Of a stretch of 5,810 nucleotides of DNA, positions 1 through 5,547 are shown one piece after another. The stretch is from Cyanobacteria bacterium UBA9971 (GTDB taxonomy: Bacteria > Cyanobacteriota > Vampirovibrionia > Gastranaerophilales > UBA9971). Where the stretch lies: positions 1-5,810 of the forward strand of contig DNRP01000120.1 in assembly GCA_003499955.1 (NCBI GenBank), written 5' to 3'. The number at the start of each line of letters is the position of its first letter. Position 1 is the stretch's first letter. Position numbers and translations under genes: made by a program. The notes beneath the pieces were generated by a model that worked only from the letters and a program-made list of their open reading frames with translations, searched no databases and was not told where the DNA came from.

Positions 1-513
1 AATTTGCCTGAAAATTTGCGGACTTTGCGGACTGCCGGAAGGCTTGATAAAGATTCTACAGGACTTTTAATTCTTACAAATGACGGGGAATTAATACAGA
101 AGCTTACTCATCCTAAAGTAAAAGTGCCTAAAATATATAGAGTAGTCGCGGAAGGCAAAGTTACGATAAATGATTTGCACGAATTCCAAAAAGGAATCGA
201 AATTGAAAACGGTAAAAAAGCTTACGCTGAAGGGGTTATTCTGGAGTATGAAAATGGAGAAACCACGATGGATCTGATTTTATATCAAGGTCTTAACAGA
301 CAGATCAGGAAAATGCTTGAAATTGTCGGGCATCCTGTGGTTATGCTTAAGCGTATTCAGCATGCAAATATAAATCTGGGAGCTTTAAAAAAAGGTAAAT
401 TCAGGTTTATGAACAACAAAGAAGTTGATAATCTTTTTAAATATTTGAAGAATCTTGAAAAAGCAGTTGTAGATAAAGAAAAGAAATTTGACAAAAAGAA
501 AAAGGGGTTTTAA
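1..513 (+). CDS. Ribosomal RNA pseudouridine synthase, RsuA/RluB family (5'-truncated by window edge)
   Basis: This is the C-terminal catalytic part of an enzyme that isomerises a specific uridine in rRNA to pseudouridine in the cytoplasm. The reading frame is open from base 1, and the N-terminal S4 RNA-binding domain expected in this family lies outside the window, so the TTG at 4 is probably not the start. The family signature AGRLDKDSTGLLILTNDG follows at once; the Asp of GRLD (codon 46-48) is the expected catalytic nucleophile. Further on, GLNRQIRKMLEIVGHPV matches the conserved second motif of the RsuA/RluB/RluE/RluF group, and LGALKKGKFR is the usual C-terminal strand. A Lys-rich tail (KEKKFDKKKKGF) follows. 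The motifs place it in the RsuA branch rather than RluA/RluC/RluD or TruA/TruB, but do not say which rRNA position it modifies. No convincing terminator follows the stop. Confidence 0.93.
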   Translation, partial: NLPENLRTLRTAGRLDKDSTGLLILTNDGELIQKLTHPKVKVPKIYRVVAEGKVTINDLHEFQKGIEIENGKKAYAEGVILEYENGETTMDLILYQGLNRQIRKMLEIVGHPVVMLKRIQHANINLGALKKGKFRFMNNKEVDNLFKYLKNLEKAVVDKEKKFDKKKKGF

Positions 514-632
514 ACTCATTATTTTTGTTTTTTAAGAATAAAAAAGCATTCATTAAAGGATGATATGACGTTACATTTCTGAAAATTGTTTTGATAATCC
601 ATTGTTTTTTGTGCCCAAGCGAGATTTTTAGA

Positions 633-638
633 TATAAT
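633..638 (+). promoter_or_regulatory. Candidate -10 box (TATAAT) for the PLD-family gene
   Basis: A perfect TATAAT lies 6 bases before the ATG at 645. The best -35 match is weak (TTGTGC at 609-614, 18-base spacing). Transcription would be expected to start about 7 bases after the box, which falls on or next to the ATG. If the box is real, the mRNA from it would be leaderless for the 645 start. No Shine-Dalgarno sequence is visible before 645 or before the alternative ATG at 678. Confidence 0.45.
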
Positions 639-644
639 CAAGCT

Positions 645-1922
645 ATGCTAAATAATGATGTGAAAAATTTTTTAAATATGATTAAGGCTGTTCTTTTTAT
701 TTTTTTAGTGTTTTTTACGGTGAATTTTGCTTTAGCACATAATAATGAAGAACAAAAATTTATAAGTTCTGATAATGTTATTAAATTATTTTTTTTAAGC
801 CCTTTAGAAACCCGAAAACCGATAAATGCCTGTGAAACTGAAGCATGTCAGGCTCTTTTGCGGGAGATAAATAATAGTAAAGAAACTATTGATTTTGCAA
901 TTTATGGTATAGGGGGACAGGATGCTATATTTAATGCCATTGTGCAGGCTAAAAAAAGAGGTGTAAAAATTAGAGGCGTTACGGATGCAGATAAAAATGG
1001 GGTAAATATCTATAAAGATACAGAGAAATTAATGCAAATCCTTGGGACAATGAAAACCGATAGCATTCTTTCTAATGATAAAGAGTCAGAAAGTGAATTG
1101 GGTTTTCAAACAGCAATAATGCACGATAAATTTTTTGTTATAGATAAAAAATTTGTATGGACCGGCTCTGCAAATATAAGTTCAACGGATATAACAGGAT
1201 TCAATTCAAACGTTGTTTTATTAATTAAATCACCTCAAATAATCTCTTTATATTTACAAGAATTTGAACAAATGTTTCAAGGAAAATTTCATACTTTTAA
1301 AAAGGCTGTTCAAAATAATGAAAATATAATAATACCTGACAATTCAGTAGTGTCTGTTTATTTTTCTCCGGAGCATCAAGCTATATCAACAAAAATAATT
1401 CCTTTAATTTATAACGCCAAACGTTATATTTATATTCCGGCATTTTATCTTACACATAAGCAATTATCCCAAAGCCTTATTGATGCGCATAAAAGAGGAG
1501 TTGATATAAAGATAATTATTGATGCAACAAGTGCATCAGGAAAATATGCTGTTCATAAAACTCTGAGAGAAGAAGGAATTTCCGTTAAAGTTGAAAATTT
1601 TGCAGGGAAAATGCATATGAAATCAATTATTATTGATGACAATACTCTGGTGATTGGTTCAATGAATTTTACTAATCAAGGCGAAAGAAGAAATGATGAA
1701 AATTGTTTAATCATAAAGAATAATTCGGATATGACCATAAAATATCGGGAACATTTCTTACAATTATGGAAAGCAATTTCTGATAAATGGCTTTATGCGA
1801 ATCCCCCGGCCGAATCATCGGATTCGCCGGGATCTTGTTCTGATGGAGTAGATAATGATTTTGATGGTTTTGTAGACAGCAACGATTTTGGTTGTACGTC
1901 AAGATCAAAGGTGACAAAATAA
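645..1922 (+). CDS. Secreted phospholipase D-superfamily protein (two HKD motifs) with C-terminal MopE-like Asp-rich motif
   Basis: A 425-residue PLD-superfamily hydrolase, acting as a phospholipase, nuclease or related phosphodiesterase; the substrate cannot be told from sequence. It has a signal peptide: a hydrophobic stretch at about 13-31 ending in ALA, with likely cleavage before His32, so it should act outside the cytoplasm. It has two catalytic HxKx4D motifs, H160/K162/D167 followed by GSAN, and H324/K326/D331 followed by GSMN. That makes a complete two-lobed catalytic unit in one chain. After a linker (about 385-397) comes a Cys-flanked acidic segment, C398 to C417, with the pattern CxDGxDNDxDGxxDxxDxGC, like MopE-type putative metal-binding motifs. 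The frame is open upstream to a TTG at 591, but that extension covers the TATAAT box and would bury the signal peptide. ATG 645 is preferred; ATG 678 gives a more classical short signal peptide. Its 3' end overlaps the convergent gene by 18 bases. Confidence 0.85.
   Translation: MLNNDVKNFLNMIKAVLFIFLVFFTVNFALAHNNEEQKFISSDNVIKLFFLSPLETRKPINACETEACQALLREINNSKETIDFAIYGIGGQDAIFNAIVQAKKRGVKIRGVTDADKNGVNIYKDTEKLMQILGTMKTDSILSNDKESESELGFQTAIMHDKFFVIDKKFVWTGSANISSTDITGFNSNVVLLIKSPQIISLYLQEFEQMFQGKFHTFKKAVQNNENIIIPDNSVVSVYFSPEHQAISTKIIPLIYNAKRYIYIPAFYLTHKQLSQSLIDAHKRGVDIKIIIDATSASGKYAVHKTLREEGISVKVENFAGKMHMKSIIIDDNTLVIGSMNFTNQGERRNDENCLIIKNNSDMTIKYREHFLQLWKAISDKWLYANPPAESSDSPGSCSDGVDNDFDGFVDSNDFGCTSRSKVTK
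1805..1831. repeat. GC-rich imperfect inverted repeat (hairpin) inside the PLD gene
   Basis: The left arm (1805-1816, CCCGGCCGAATC) pairs with the right arm (1821-1831, GATTCGCCGGG). This gives 11 base pairs with one bulged C and an ATCG loop. It is far more GC-rich than the surrounding gene and encodes Pro387-Gly396, exactly the linker between the catalytic part and the Asp-rich motif. Neither strand has a T-tract after it, so it is not a standard intrinsic terminator. It lies about 75 bases beyond the stop of the convergent minus-strand gene, so it could still shape the 3' end of that transcript. Confidence 0.7.
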
Positions 1923-2741
1923 GCAGGTGTTTTCATTATCATCAAACATATCAATAAGTTTGCCCGAGTGACTTTTTACGCAATTTTGAACTTTTTTCTT
2001 CTGTAATTTTTGATAATCTTCCTTAATTTTTTTGATATTTTCAGGAAGAATCATTTCTTCCAATGTCATTTCCATATTCCAATGAACTTTAGGGAAATCA
2101 GGATTAATATTTTTTTTATCTTCGAATTCTTTTGCTTTAAAAAATAAATCGGGATGAATTTCAAAAAGTCTAATCCAGTTTATTTTGGGCTGGAAAAAAC
2201 AGAAGTAGCAACCGGAACGTCTGCTCCATTTATAGTATTCAGGTAATCCTATTCCCGCTTGTTCGAGAATATCAAGAACATCTTGTCTTCTAATTCCATT
2301 ATCAAAAAACGGATAATTTTCCTGTATGTAATTATCTCCATACTTGTTATATCCGGCTCTTTGCGGTTCATCAGCCCTTATTCCGATGTATAGATTAACT
2401 GAACCCTCTCCATTACTTTGAAATTTATCATAAACATATTTTCTAAAAGGCTTTGTTTTCAATTCAACCGTACACCATCTGCGATTTACTGAAGGCAAAT
2501 ATTTATATATTTGCATAAGATGATCAAAACCGATATAAGGTTTTATTCTGGTTATAGGTTTATTTAAAAATACTTCAATTTTATTAAGATAATCGTATGT
2601 TTCAGGCAATTCCTGTTCTGTATCACAGAAAACATATTCTATTTTTTCGTGAATTTCCGGCATTTTATCTTTTATGAAAAATGCTAATGCTGTGCTATCT
2701 TTGCCTCCAGACAGGCTTAAAATATGGTATTCGTTAGACAT
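1905..2741 (-). CDS. PP-loop PAPS-reductase-family protein (CysH/DndC-like)
   Basis: A 278-residue member of the phosphoadenosine phosphosulfate reductase (adenine nucleotide alpha-hydrolase) superfamily. The PP-loop SGGKDS at 11-16 binds the nucleotide. FCDTEQELPET (38-48), RRWCTVELKTKP (87-98) and GIRADEPQR (120-128) follow in the usual order. Cysteines at 90, 178, 181 (SGCYFCFFQ), 273 and 276 (CLFC near the C-terminus) could hold an iron-sulfur cluster, as in DndC-type enzymes; that is inference. The start is set by AGGAG at 2750-2754, eight bases before ATG 2741; a TTG two codons upstream lacks such a signal. The gene overlaps the upstream gene by 8 bases (2734-2741), so translation is probably coupled. 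No sulfate-assimilation genes flank it, which argues against ordinary CysH and for an accessory role such as DNA or nucleotide sulfur modification. The true substrate is unknown. Confidence 0.85.
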   Translation of the reverse strand: MSNEYHILSLSGGKDSTALAFFIKDKMPEIHEKIEYVFCDTEQELPETYDYLNKIEVFLNKPITRIKPYIGFDHLMQIYKYLPSVNRRWCTVELKTKPFRKYVYDKFQSNGEGSVNLYIGIRADEPQRAGYNKYGDNYIQENYPFFDNGIRRQDVLDILEQAGIGLPEYYKWSRRSGCYFCFFQPKINWIRLFEIHPDLFFKAKEFEDKKNINPDFPKVHWNMEMTLEEMILPENIKKIKEDYQKLQKKKVQNCVKSHSGKLIDMFDDNENTCLFCHL

Positions 2742-3126
2742 TTCCAAAACTCCTATGTAACGCTGTTAATAGTTCTATCCGTTGACTTTCAGGTAAGTTA
2801 AAAGCTTTTTCAATCATTCTTTTTAAAACACTATCAACTTTTTCAGGTTCATTTTTCTTTATAAAAAAGATATTAGCACTGTCAAATTCGTTAGGAATAT
2901 TCATGCTAAACCTTATTGGAGTTAAATCATTGTCAAAATTAAAACTTGACTTCTTTATATCCATGGCAATAGGCTCTAAATTTTTAATTTTTCTTGCAAA
3001 TTGGGCAATTTTTACATTAAAGTCGACTAAATCCGTATCACTCCAATCTTTTGGGATTCTTGACTTATTAACAAATGTGGCAATTTTTTCCAGCCATTTA
3101 TCATAAGGTAACCCCCTTCGTGCCAA
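2734..3126 (-). CDS. Unrecognised protein upstream of the PAPS-reductase-like gene, possibly a C-terminal remnant
   Basis: I do not recognise this 130-residue protein. It has no signal peptide or membrane segment. Visible features are a basic N-terminus (ARRGLPYDKW), the segment IPKDWSDTDLVDF (24-36), a likely amphipathic helix (about 37-52) and an alpha-helical C-terminus ending HRSFGNV. The only canonical start in frame is a TTG at 3126 with no Shine-Dalgarno sequence. The frame is open 13 more codons upstream, to a TGA at 3166-3168, and reads plausibly as protein (RDKRTNTCFWLARRG). This suggests the N-terminal part of a larger gene has been lost, although a short intact gene is possible. 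Its stop overlaps the start of the PAPS-reductase-like gene, whose ribosome binding site it contains, so the two form an operon. The helical W..D..L..F pattern is loosely like the C-termini of large defence ATPases, but I cannot confirm this. Confidence 0.6.
   Translation of the reverse strand: MARRGLPYDKWLEKIATFVNKSRIPKDWSDTDLVDFNVKIAQFARKIKNLEPIAMDIKKSSFNFDNDLTPIRFSMNIPNEFDSANIFFIKKNEPEKVDSVLKRMIEKAFNLPESQRIELLTALHRSFGNV
2750..2754 (-). promoter_or_regulatory. Ribosome binding site of the PAPS-reductase-like gene
   Basis: AGGAG on the minus strand lies eight bases before ATG 2741 and inside the coding end of the upstream gene. It decides between ATG 2741 and the in-frame TTG at 2747. Confidence 0.75.
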
Positions 3127-3136
3127 CCAAAAACAG

Positions 3137-3161
3137 GTGTTAGTTCTTTTGTCTCTAACAC
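3137..3161. repeat. Inverted repeat just upstream of the minus-strand operon
   Basis: Perfect 7-bp arms GTGTTAG (3137-3143) and CTAACAC (3155-3161) are separated by 11 bases. They lie 11 bases upstream of the TTG at 3126 on the minus strand. This could be an operator or a leader hairpin for the two-gene operon, or chance within what was once coding sequence. On the minus strand it is followed by a short run of five T (TGTTTTTGG), which is weak for a terminator. Confidence 0.4.
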
Positions 3162-3401
3162 TTATTCAATTCTTTATCTAATTTAGAGGATTACATTGCT
3201 GAATAACTCTTTATTTTGCCTGATATAATTCAGTTTAGATTGTTAATATGTCTAATATTCAGAATGTCTCTATTTAAAATCTACTTTAAGTAGCTTTAAT
3301 CCAAAAACTCCAGATCCCAATTCCTTTTAATAAAGGACATAATTCGATTACTAAGTTGATAAAGCTGCTATTAGCTCAATATAACACATTTTTTTACATC
3401 C

Positions 3402-3521
3402 ATGTGGCTAGAGTTTATATCCAAACGGCCAAAGTTTTTAAGTTTAATTTTTGTTCTTATATTTATTACTTTTTCAACAGATACATATAAGGAATTTTTT
3501 CGGCAACATCCTTTATATTGA
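3402..3521 (+). CDS. Small membrane ORF resembling an RND permease N-terminus (39 codons)
   Basis: ATG 3402 to TGA 3521 encodes 39 residues: a short basic N-terminus, one hydrophobic segment (about 12-24) and a polar tail (STDTYKEFFRQHPLY). The first twelve residues, MWLEFISKRPKF, match the start of the RND permease at 5548 (MFLEFFVKRPRF) at 8 of 12 positions. They also fit the general basic-Arg-Pro pattern that opens RND pumps before the first membrane helix. Several matching codons differ only at synonymous sites (CTA/TTA, GAG/GAA, CGG/CGT, CCA/CCG), as expected for old homologous coding sequence. Similarity stops after the helix. There is no visible Shine-Dalgarno sequence. It may be the stump of a deleted RND gene, a real small membrane protein, or chance. 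Confidence 0.35.
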   Translation: MWLEFISKRPKFLSLIFVLIFITFSTDTYKEFFRQHPLY

Positions 3522-3554
3522 CAGCTCGCGAATTCGCTTGATTGTTCTCATAGG

Positions 3555-3582
3555 TTGAAGGTCATTTCATGTTAAATATAAT
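3555..3582 (+). promoter_or_regulatory. Candidate upstream promoter of the tetR operon
   Basis: TTGAAG (3555-3560), 16 bases, then a perfect TATAAT (3577-3582). It would start transcription near 3589, upstream of the inverted repeat at 3607-3641, so its transcript would run through the repeat. The surrounding sequence is very AT-rich, so a chance match is possible. Confidence 0.35.
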
Positions 3583-3606
3583 AATATTTATTTAGCGATG
3601 CAAGTT

Positions 3607-3641
3607 AATTATTGACATTATTTTAGATATCGTCAATAATT
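3607..3641. promoter_or_regulatory. Candidate TetR operator: 10-bp perfect inverted repeat spanning the promoter
   Basis: The arms AATTATTGAC (3607-3616) and GTCAATAATT (3632-3641) are perfect reverse complements around a 15-base spacer. The left arm contains most of the -35 box and the right arm contains the -10 box of the promoter at 3612-3640. A bound repressor would therefore block RNA polymerase directly. TetR-family repressors usually bind inverted repeats next to their own gene; assigning this one to the gene at 3696 is inference. The arm spacing is wide for one dimer, so two dimers, or one dimer on a neighbouring site, are possible. Confidence 0.55.
3612..3640 (+). promoter_or_regulatory. 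Main candidate promoter of the tetR-efflux operon
   Basis: A perfect -35 box TTGACA (3612-3617), a 17-base spacer, and AATAAT (3635-3640), five of six matches to the -10 consensus. Transcription would begin near 3647, giving a leader of about 50 bases before ATG 3696. This is the best-spaced promoter in the window. Confidence 0.6.
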
Positions 3642-3644
3642 GTT

Positions 3645-3660
3645 TTTGACTATAATCAAA
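3645..3660. promoter_or_regulatory. Second palindrome with TATAAT, possible operator half of the tetR control region
   Basis: TTTGACTATAATCAAA is a 16-bp palindrome with one mismatched pair. It contains a perfect TATAAT (3651-3656) but no good -35 box. It carries the same TTGAC core (3646-3650) as the arms of the larger repeat just upstream, so the region holds three TTGAC/GTCAA half-sites within about 40 bases. Its size is typical of TetR-family operators. Confidence 0.4.
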
Positions 3661-3695
3661 TATGAGTCATTAATAAAATTAAAGATTCGGATATT

Positions 3696-4346
3696 ATGGC
3701 AAGACCTAAAATACAATTAAATAGAAAAACAGGGATTATTGATGCGGCTCAAAAGCTTTTTGCTGAAAAAGGTTTTGAAAAAACAACAATGCAGGAAATT
3801 GCCGACCATATCGGGATTGGCAAAGGCAGTATTTATCTTGAATTTAAAAACAAAGATGAAATATATTTATCAATGGTAGAAAGATATGCGCTTTCTCATA
3901 TTGAAAACCTTAAACATCAAATAAATAATGCAAAATCGCCTTATTTAGAATCGCTTGAAAAAATACTTATAAATCATCCTCTCGAAGTTTATGATATGGC
4001 TATATTCCGTATGCAAGGATATGCGGCCTTGATACATACAAGTTATCAGGTTAAACAAAAATTAAGACATGTAATTCAGGAATTACATAAGAACATAGGC
4101 TGCATGCTCAATAAAGCTGCTAAAAATGATGAAATTCAGGAGTATAAAGATTTTGAAGTGTTGTCGCACTTGCTGCATATTTCACTTCAAGGTTTTTTCC
4201 CCCCTTATGATATAAAATATTCGCCCGAACATAGAAATGATTTATCAAAAGAAGAAATTCGCGATCTATTGGAAAAAGACCTTTCAATAGTTGTAAAAAT
4301 CATTTTATCGGGATTAAAAACAGTAAAATATGAACATGTTGAATAA
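3696..4346 (+). CDS. TetR/AcrR-family transcriptional repressor
   Basis: A 216-residue regulator of the usual family length. The N-terminal TetR helix-turn-helix domain (about 10-57) is clear: AAQKLFAEKGFEKTTMQEIADHIGIGKGSIYLEF, then KNKDEIYLSMVERY. The rest (about 60-216) is an all-helical ligand and dimerisation domain, too variable to name a ligand. Homologues next to RND pumps repress the pump until a toxic compound binds. Here the gene is the first of the tetR-adaptor-permease operon, 19 bases before the adaptor gene and on the same strand. With the inverted repeats upstream, this implies autoregulation together with the pump. The ATG at 3696 fits the family N-terminus exactly, although no clear Shine-Dalgarno sequence precedes it. 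Confidence 0.92.
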   Translation: MARPKIQLNRKTGIIDAAQKLFAEKGFEKTTMQEIADHIGIGKGSIYLEFKNKDEIYLSMVERYALSHIENLKHQINNAKSPYLESLEKILINHPLEVYDMAIFRMQGYAALIHTSYQVKQKLRHVIQELHKNIGCMLNKAAKNDEIQEYKDFEVLSHLLHISLQGFFPPYDIKYSPEHRNDLSKEEIRDLLEKDLSIVVKIILSGLKTVKYEHVE

Positions 4347-4350
4347 TAAG

Positions 4351-4355
4351 AGGAG
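4351..4355 (+). promoter_or_regulatory. Ribosome binding site of the efflux adaptor gene
   Basis: AGGAG, within AAGAGGAG, lies ten bases before ATG 4366 and just after the tetR stop. It is the clearest plus-strand ribosome binding site in the window, and suggests the adaptor is translated more strongly than the repressor. Confidence 0.75.
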
Positions 4356-4365
4356 TTAAATAAAG

Positions 4366-5544
4366 ATGAGCAGAGCAAAAAACAAATTAATTTTAATTTC
4401 ATTAATGATGTTTTTTATAGTCGGTTTAACAGGATGCGCCAAACCTCCTTTTATGGGGAAAAGACCTCCTATGCCTGTTGAAACAACTGTTTTAAAAGCG
4501 TCAAAAGTTATGAATTCCGAGATTTATCAGGCAAATCTTATTTCTCGCTATTCAGTAGTTCTTCAGCCGCAGGTTTCGGGTCAAGTTGCGAATATCTATG
4601 TAAAAGCAGGAGAACACGTTAAAACCGGTCAATTATTAATGGTTATTGATAAACGCAAACAGGAATCAGCCTTGAATTCAAGCCAGGCTGCTTCTTCTGC
4701 GGCAAAAGCAGCTCTTTATAATTATCAGGTTCAAAGAAAAATTTTAGAATCAACTTTTGAATATAACAAACAAATGTATGAAAGATATAAAACTTTATAT
4801 GCCAAAAATACAGTCAGCAAACAGGATTTGGAAAAATATACTGACAGCTATAATAAAGCCCAATTTGATTTAGAAGCTAATGCCGCGCAAATTGAAGCGC
4901 AAAAAGCAGAAATTGAAAAAGCTAATTTTGCCATCAAAGAACAGGAAGTACAGCTTCAATATTACAAAATTACAGCCCCGTATAGTGGAATTGTTGGTGA
5001 TATACCGGCGAAAATAGGTAATTATGTAACTACAACCACCCCGCTATTAAGTATTACGCAAAATGATACTTTGGAAATCAATATCGGATTGCCTTCCGAA
5101 AAAGTGTTTGATATTAAAAAAGGATTGCCTGTTGAAGTTTTAGATAATAAAAATAATGTGATCAGCGATTCTAAAATTTCTTTTGTATCCCCTGTTATAG
5201 ACAAAGACACTCAAACAATATTAGTAAAAGCAATTATCTTTAACCCTGACGGACTTTTAAAAGCGGATCAATCAGTCAAAGCAAGAGTTGTTTTTAGTGA
5301 TGCAGAAGGTATCACAGCACCGACTGGAGCTATAGCTCATTTTGGCGGTCAGGATTTCGCTTATATTATTAAGATAAAAGATAAAAAGCCCGTTGTTAAA
5401 CAACAGCCCGTTACTCTTGGAAATATTCAAGGCGACAAATACGTTATTCTTAGCGGTTTGGCTTCCGGTGATAAGATTGTAACACAGGGCATTCAGAAAT
5501 TAATGGACGGTGCGCCCGTAACAGTCATGGGAAAGGGTAATTAA
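4366..5544 (+). CDS. RND efflux periplasmic adaptor (membrane fusion protein), lipoprotein
   Basis: A 392-residue HlyD/AcrA-type adaptor that links an inner-membrane RND permease to an outer-membrane channel. The N-terminus is a lipoprotein signal: a hydrophobic stretch at 8-20, then lipobox LTGC with Cys24 as the lipidated residue. A Pro-rich linker (PPFMGKRPPMP) follows. The lipoyl (barrel-sandwich) domain is split: the first half at about 61-96 (QPQVSGQVANIYVKAGEHV), the second at about 199-230 (ITAPYSGIVGDIPAKIGNYV). Between them lies an alpha-helical coiled-coil hairpin (about 97-198). The beta-barrel (about 231-315) and the membrane-proximal domain (about 316-392) complete the fold. Length and domain order are normal for the family. 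It starts 19 bases after tetR and ends 3 bases before the permease start, so the three genes form one operon. No outer-membrane factor is visible here. Confidence 0.94.
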   Translation: MSRAKNKLILISLMMFFIVGLTGCAKPPFMGKRPPMPVETTVLKASKVMNSEIYQANLISRYSVVLQPQVSGQVANIYVKAGEHVKTGQLLMVIDKRKQESALNSSQAASSAAKAALYNYQVQRKILESTFEYNKQMYERYKTLYAKNTVSKQDLEKYTDSYNKAQFDLEANAAQIEAQKAEIEKANFAIKEQEVQLQYYKITAPYSGIVGDIPAKIGNYVTTTTPLLSITQNDTLEINIGLPSEKVFDIKKGLPVEVLDNKNNVISDSKISFVSPVIDKDTQTILVKAIIFNPDGLLKADQSVKARVVFSDAEGITAPTGAIAHFGGQDFAYIIKIKDKKPVVKQQPVTLGNIQGDKYVILSGLASGDKIVTQGIQKLMDGAPVTVMGKGN

Positions 5545-5547
5545 TCA

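Larger units (their letters stand above)
3127..3695. other. Long AT-rich intergenic region between divergent operons
   Basis: About 570 bases separate the minus-strand PAPS-reductase-like operon from the plus-strand efflux operon. I see no long gene. The right third holds the promoters and inverted repeats of the tetR gene. The middle holds a 39-codon ORF (3402-3521) and short palindromes: CTACTT-T-AAGTAG at 3281-3293, TCCTTT/AAAGGA with a 4-base loop at 3322-3337, and GCGAATTCGC at 3528-3537. I could not place a convincing promoter for the minus-strand operon. The stretch may be partly decayed coding sequence, which would also explain the truncated look of the gene ending at 3126. Confidence 0.6.

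Noticed and set aside
16..33. Exact 9-base tandem duplication (TTGCGGACT twice), coding LRTLRT in the pseudouridine synthase.
   Set aside because: The spacing to the catalytic GRLD motif is the same as in normal family members, so nothing has been inserted; it is probably coincidental.
528..545. A/T-only hairpin TTTTTTA-AGAA-TAAAAAA after the pseudouridine synthase.
   Set aside because: It has no GC stem and no T-tract after it on either strand, so it is not a credible terminator in such AT-rich sequence.
591..644. An 18-codon N-terminal extension of the PLD gene starting at TTG 591.
   Set aside because: It covers the TATAAT box, has no ribosome binding site, and would place a non-signal segment before a good signal peptide.
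1711..1917. A minus-strand frame inside the end of the PLD gene; similar frames at 2903-3106 plus, 4205-4402 minus and 5022-5210 minus.
   Set aside because: All lie opposite or out of frame with well-supported genes and show no domain features or ribosome binding sites.
645..2741. The PLD protein and the PAPS-reductase-like protein as a modification-restriction pair.
   Set aside because: The PLD protein has a clear signal peptide and should leave the cytoplasm, and the genes are convergent rather than in one operon.
3371..3547. A minus-strand open frame of 58 codons opposite the small ORF.
   Set aside because: It has no start codon near its upstream end, no ribosome binding site and no recognisable motif; it is probably chance or a shadow.
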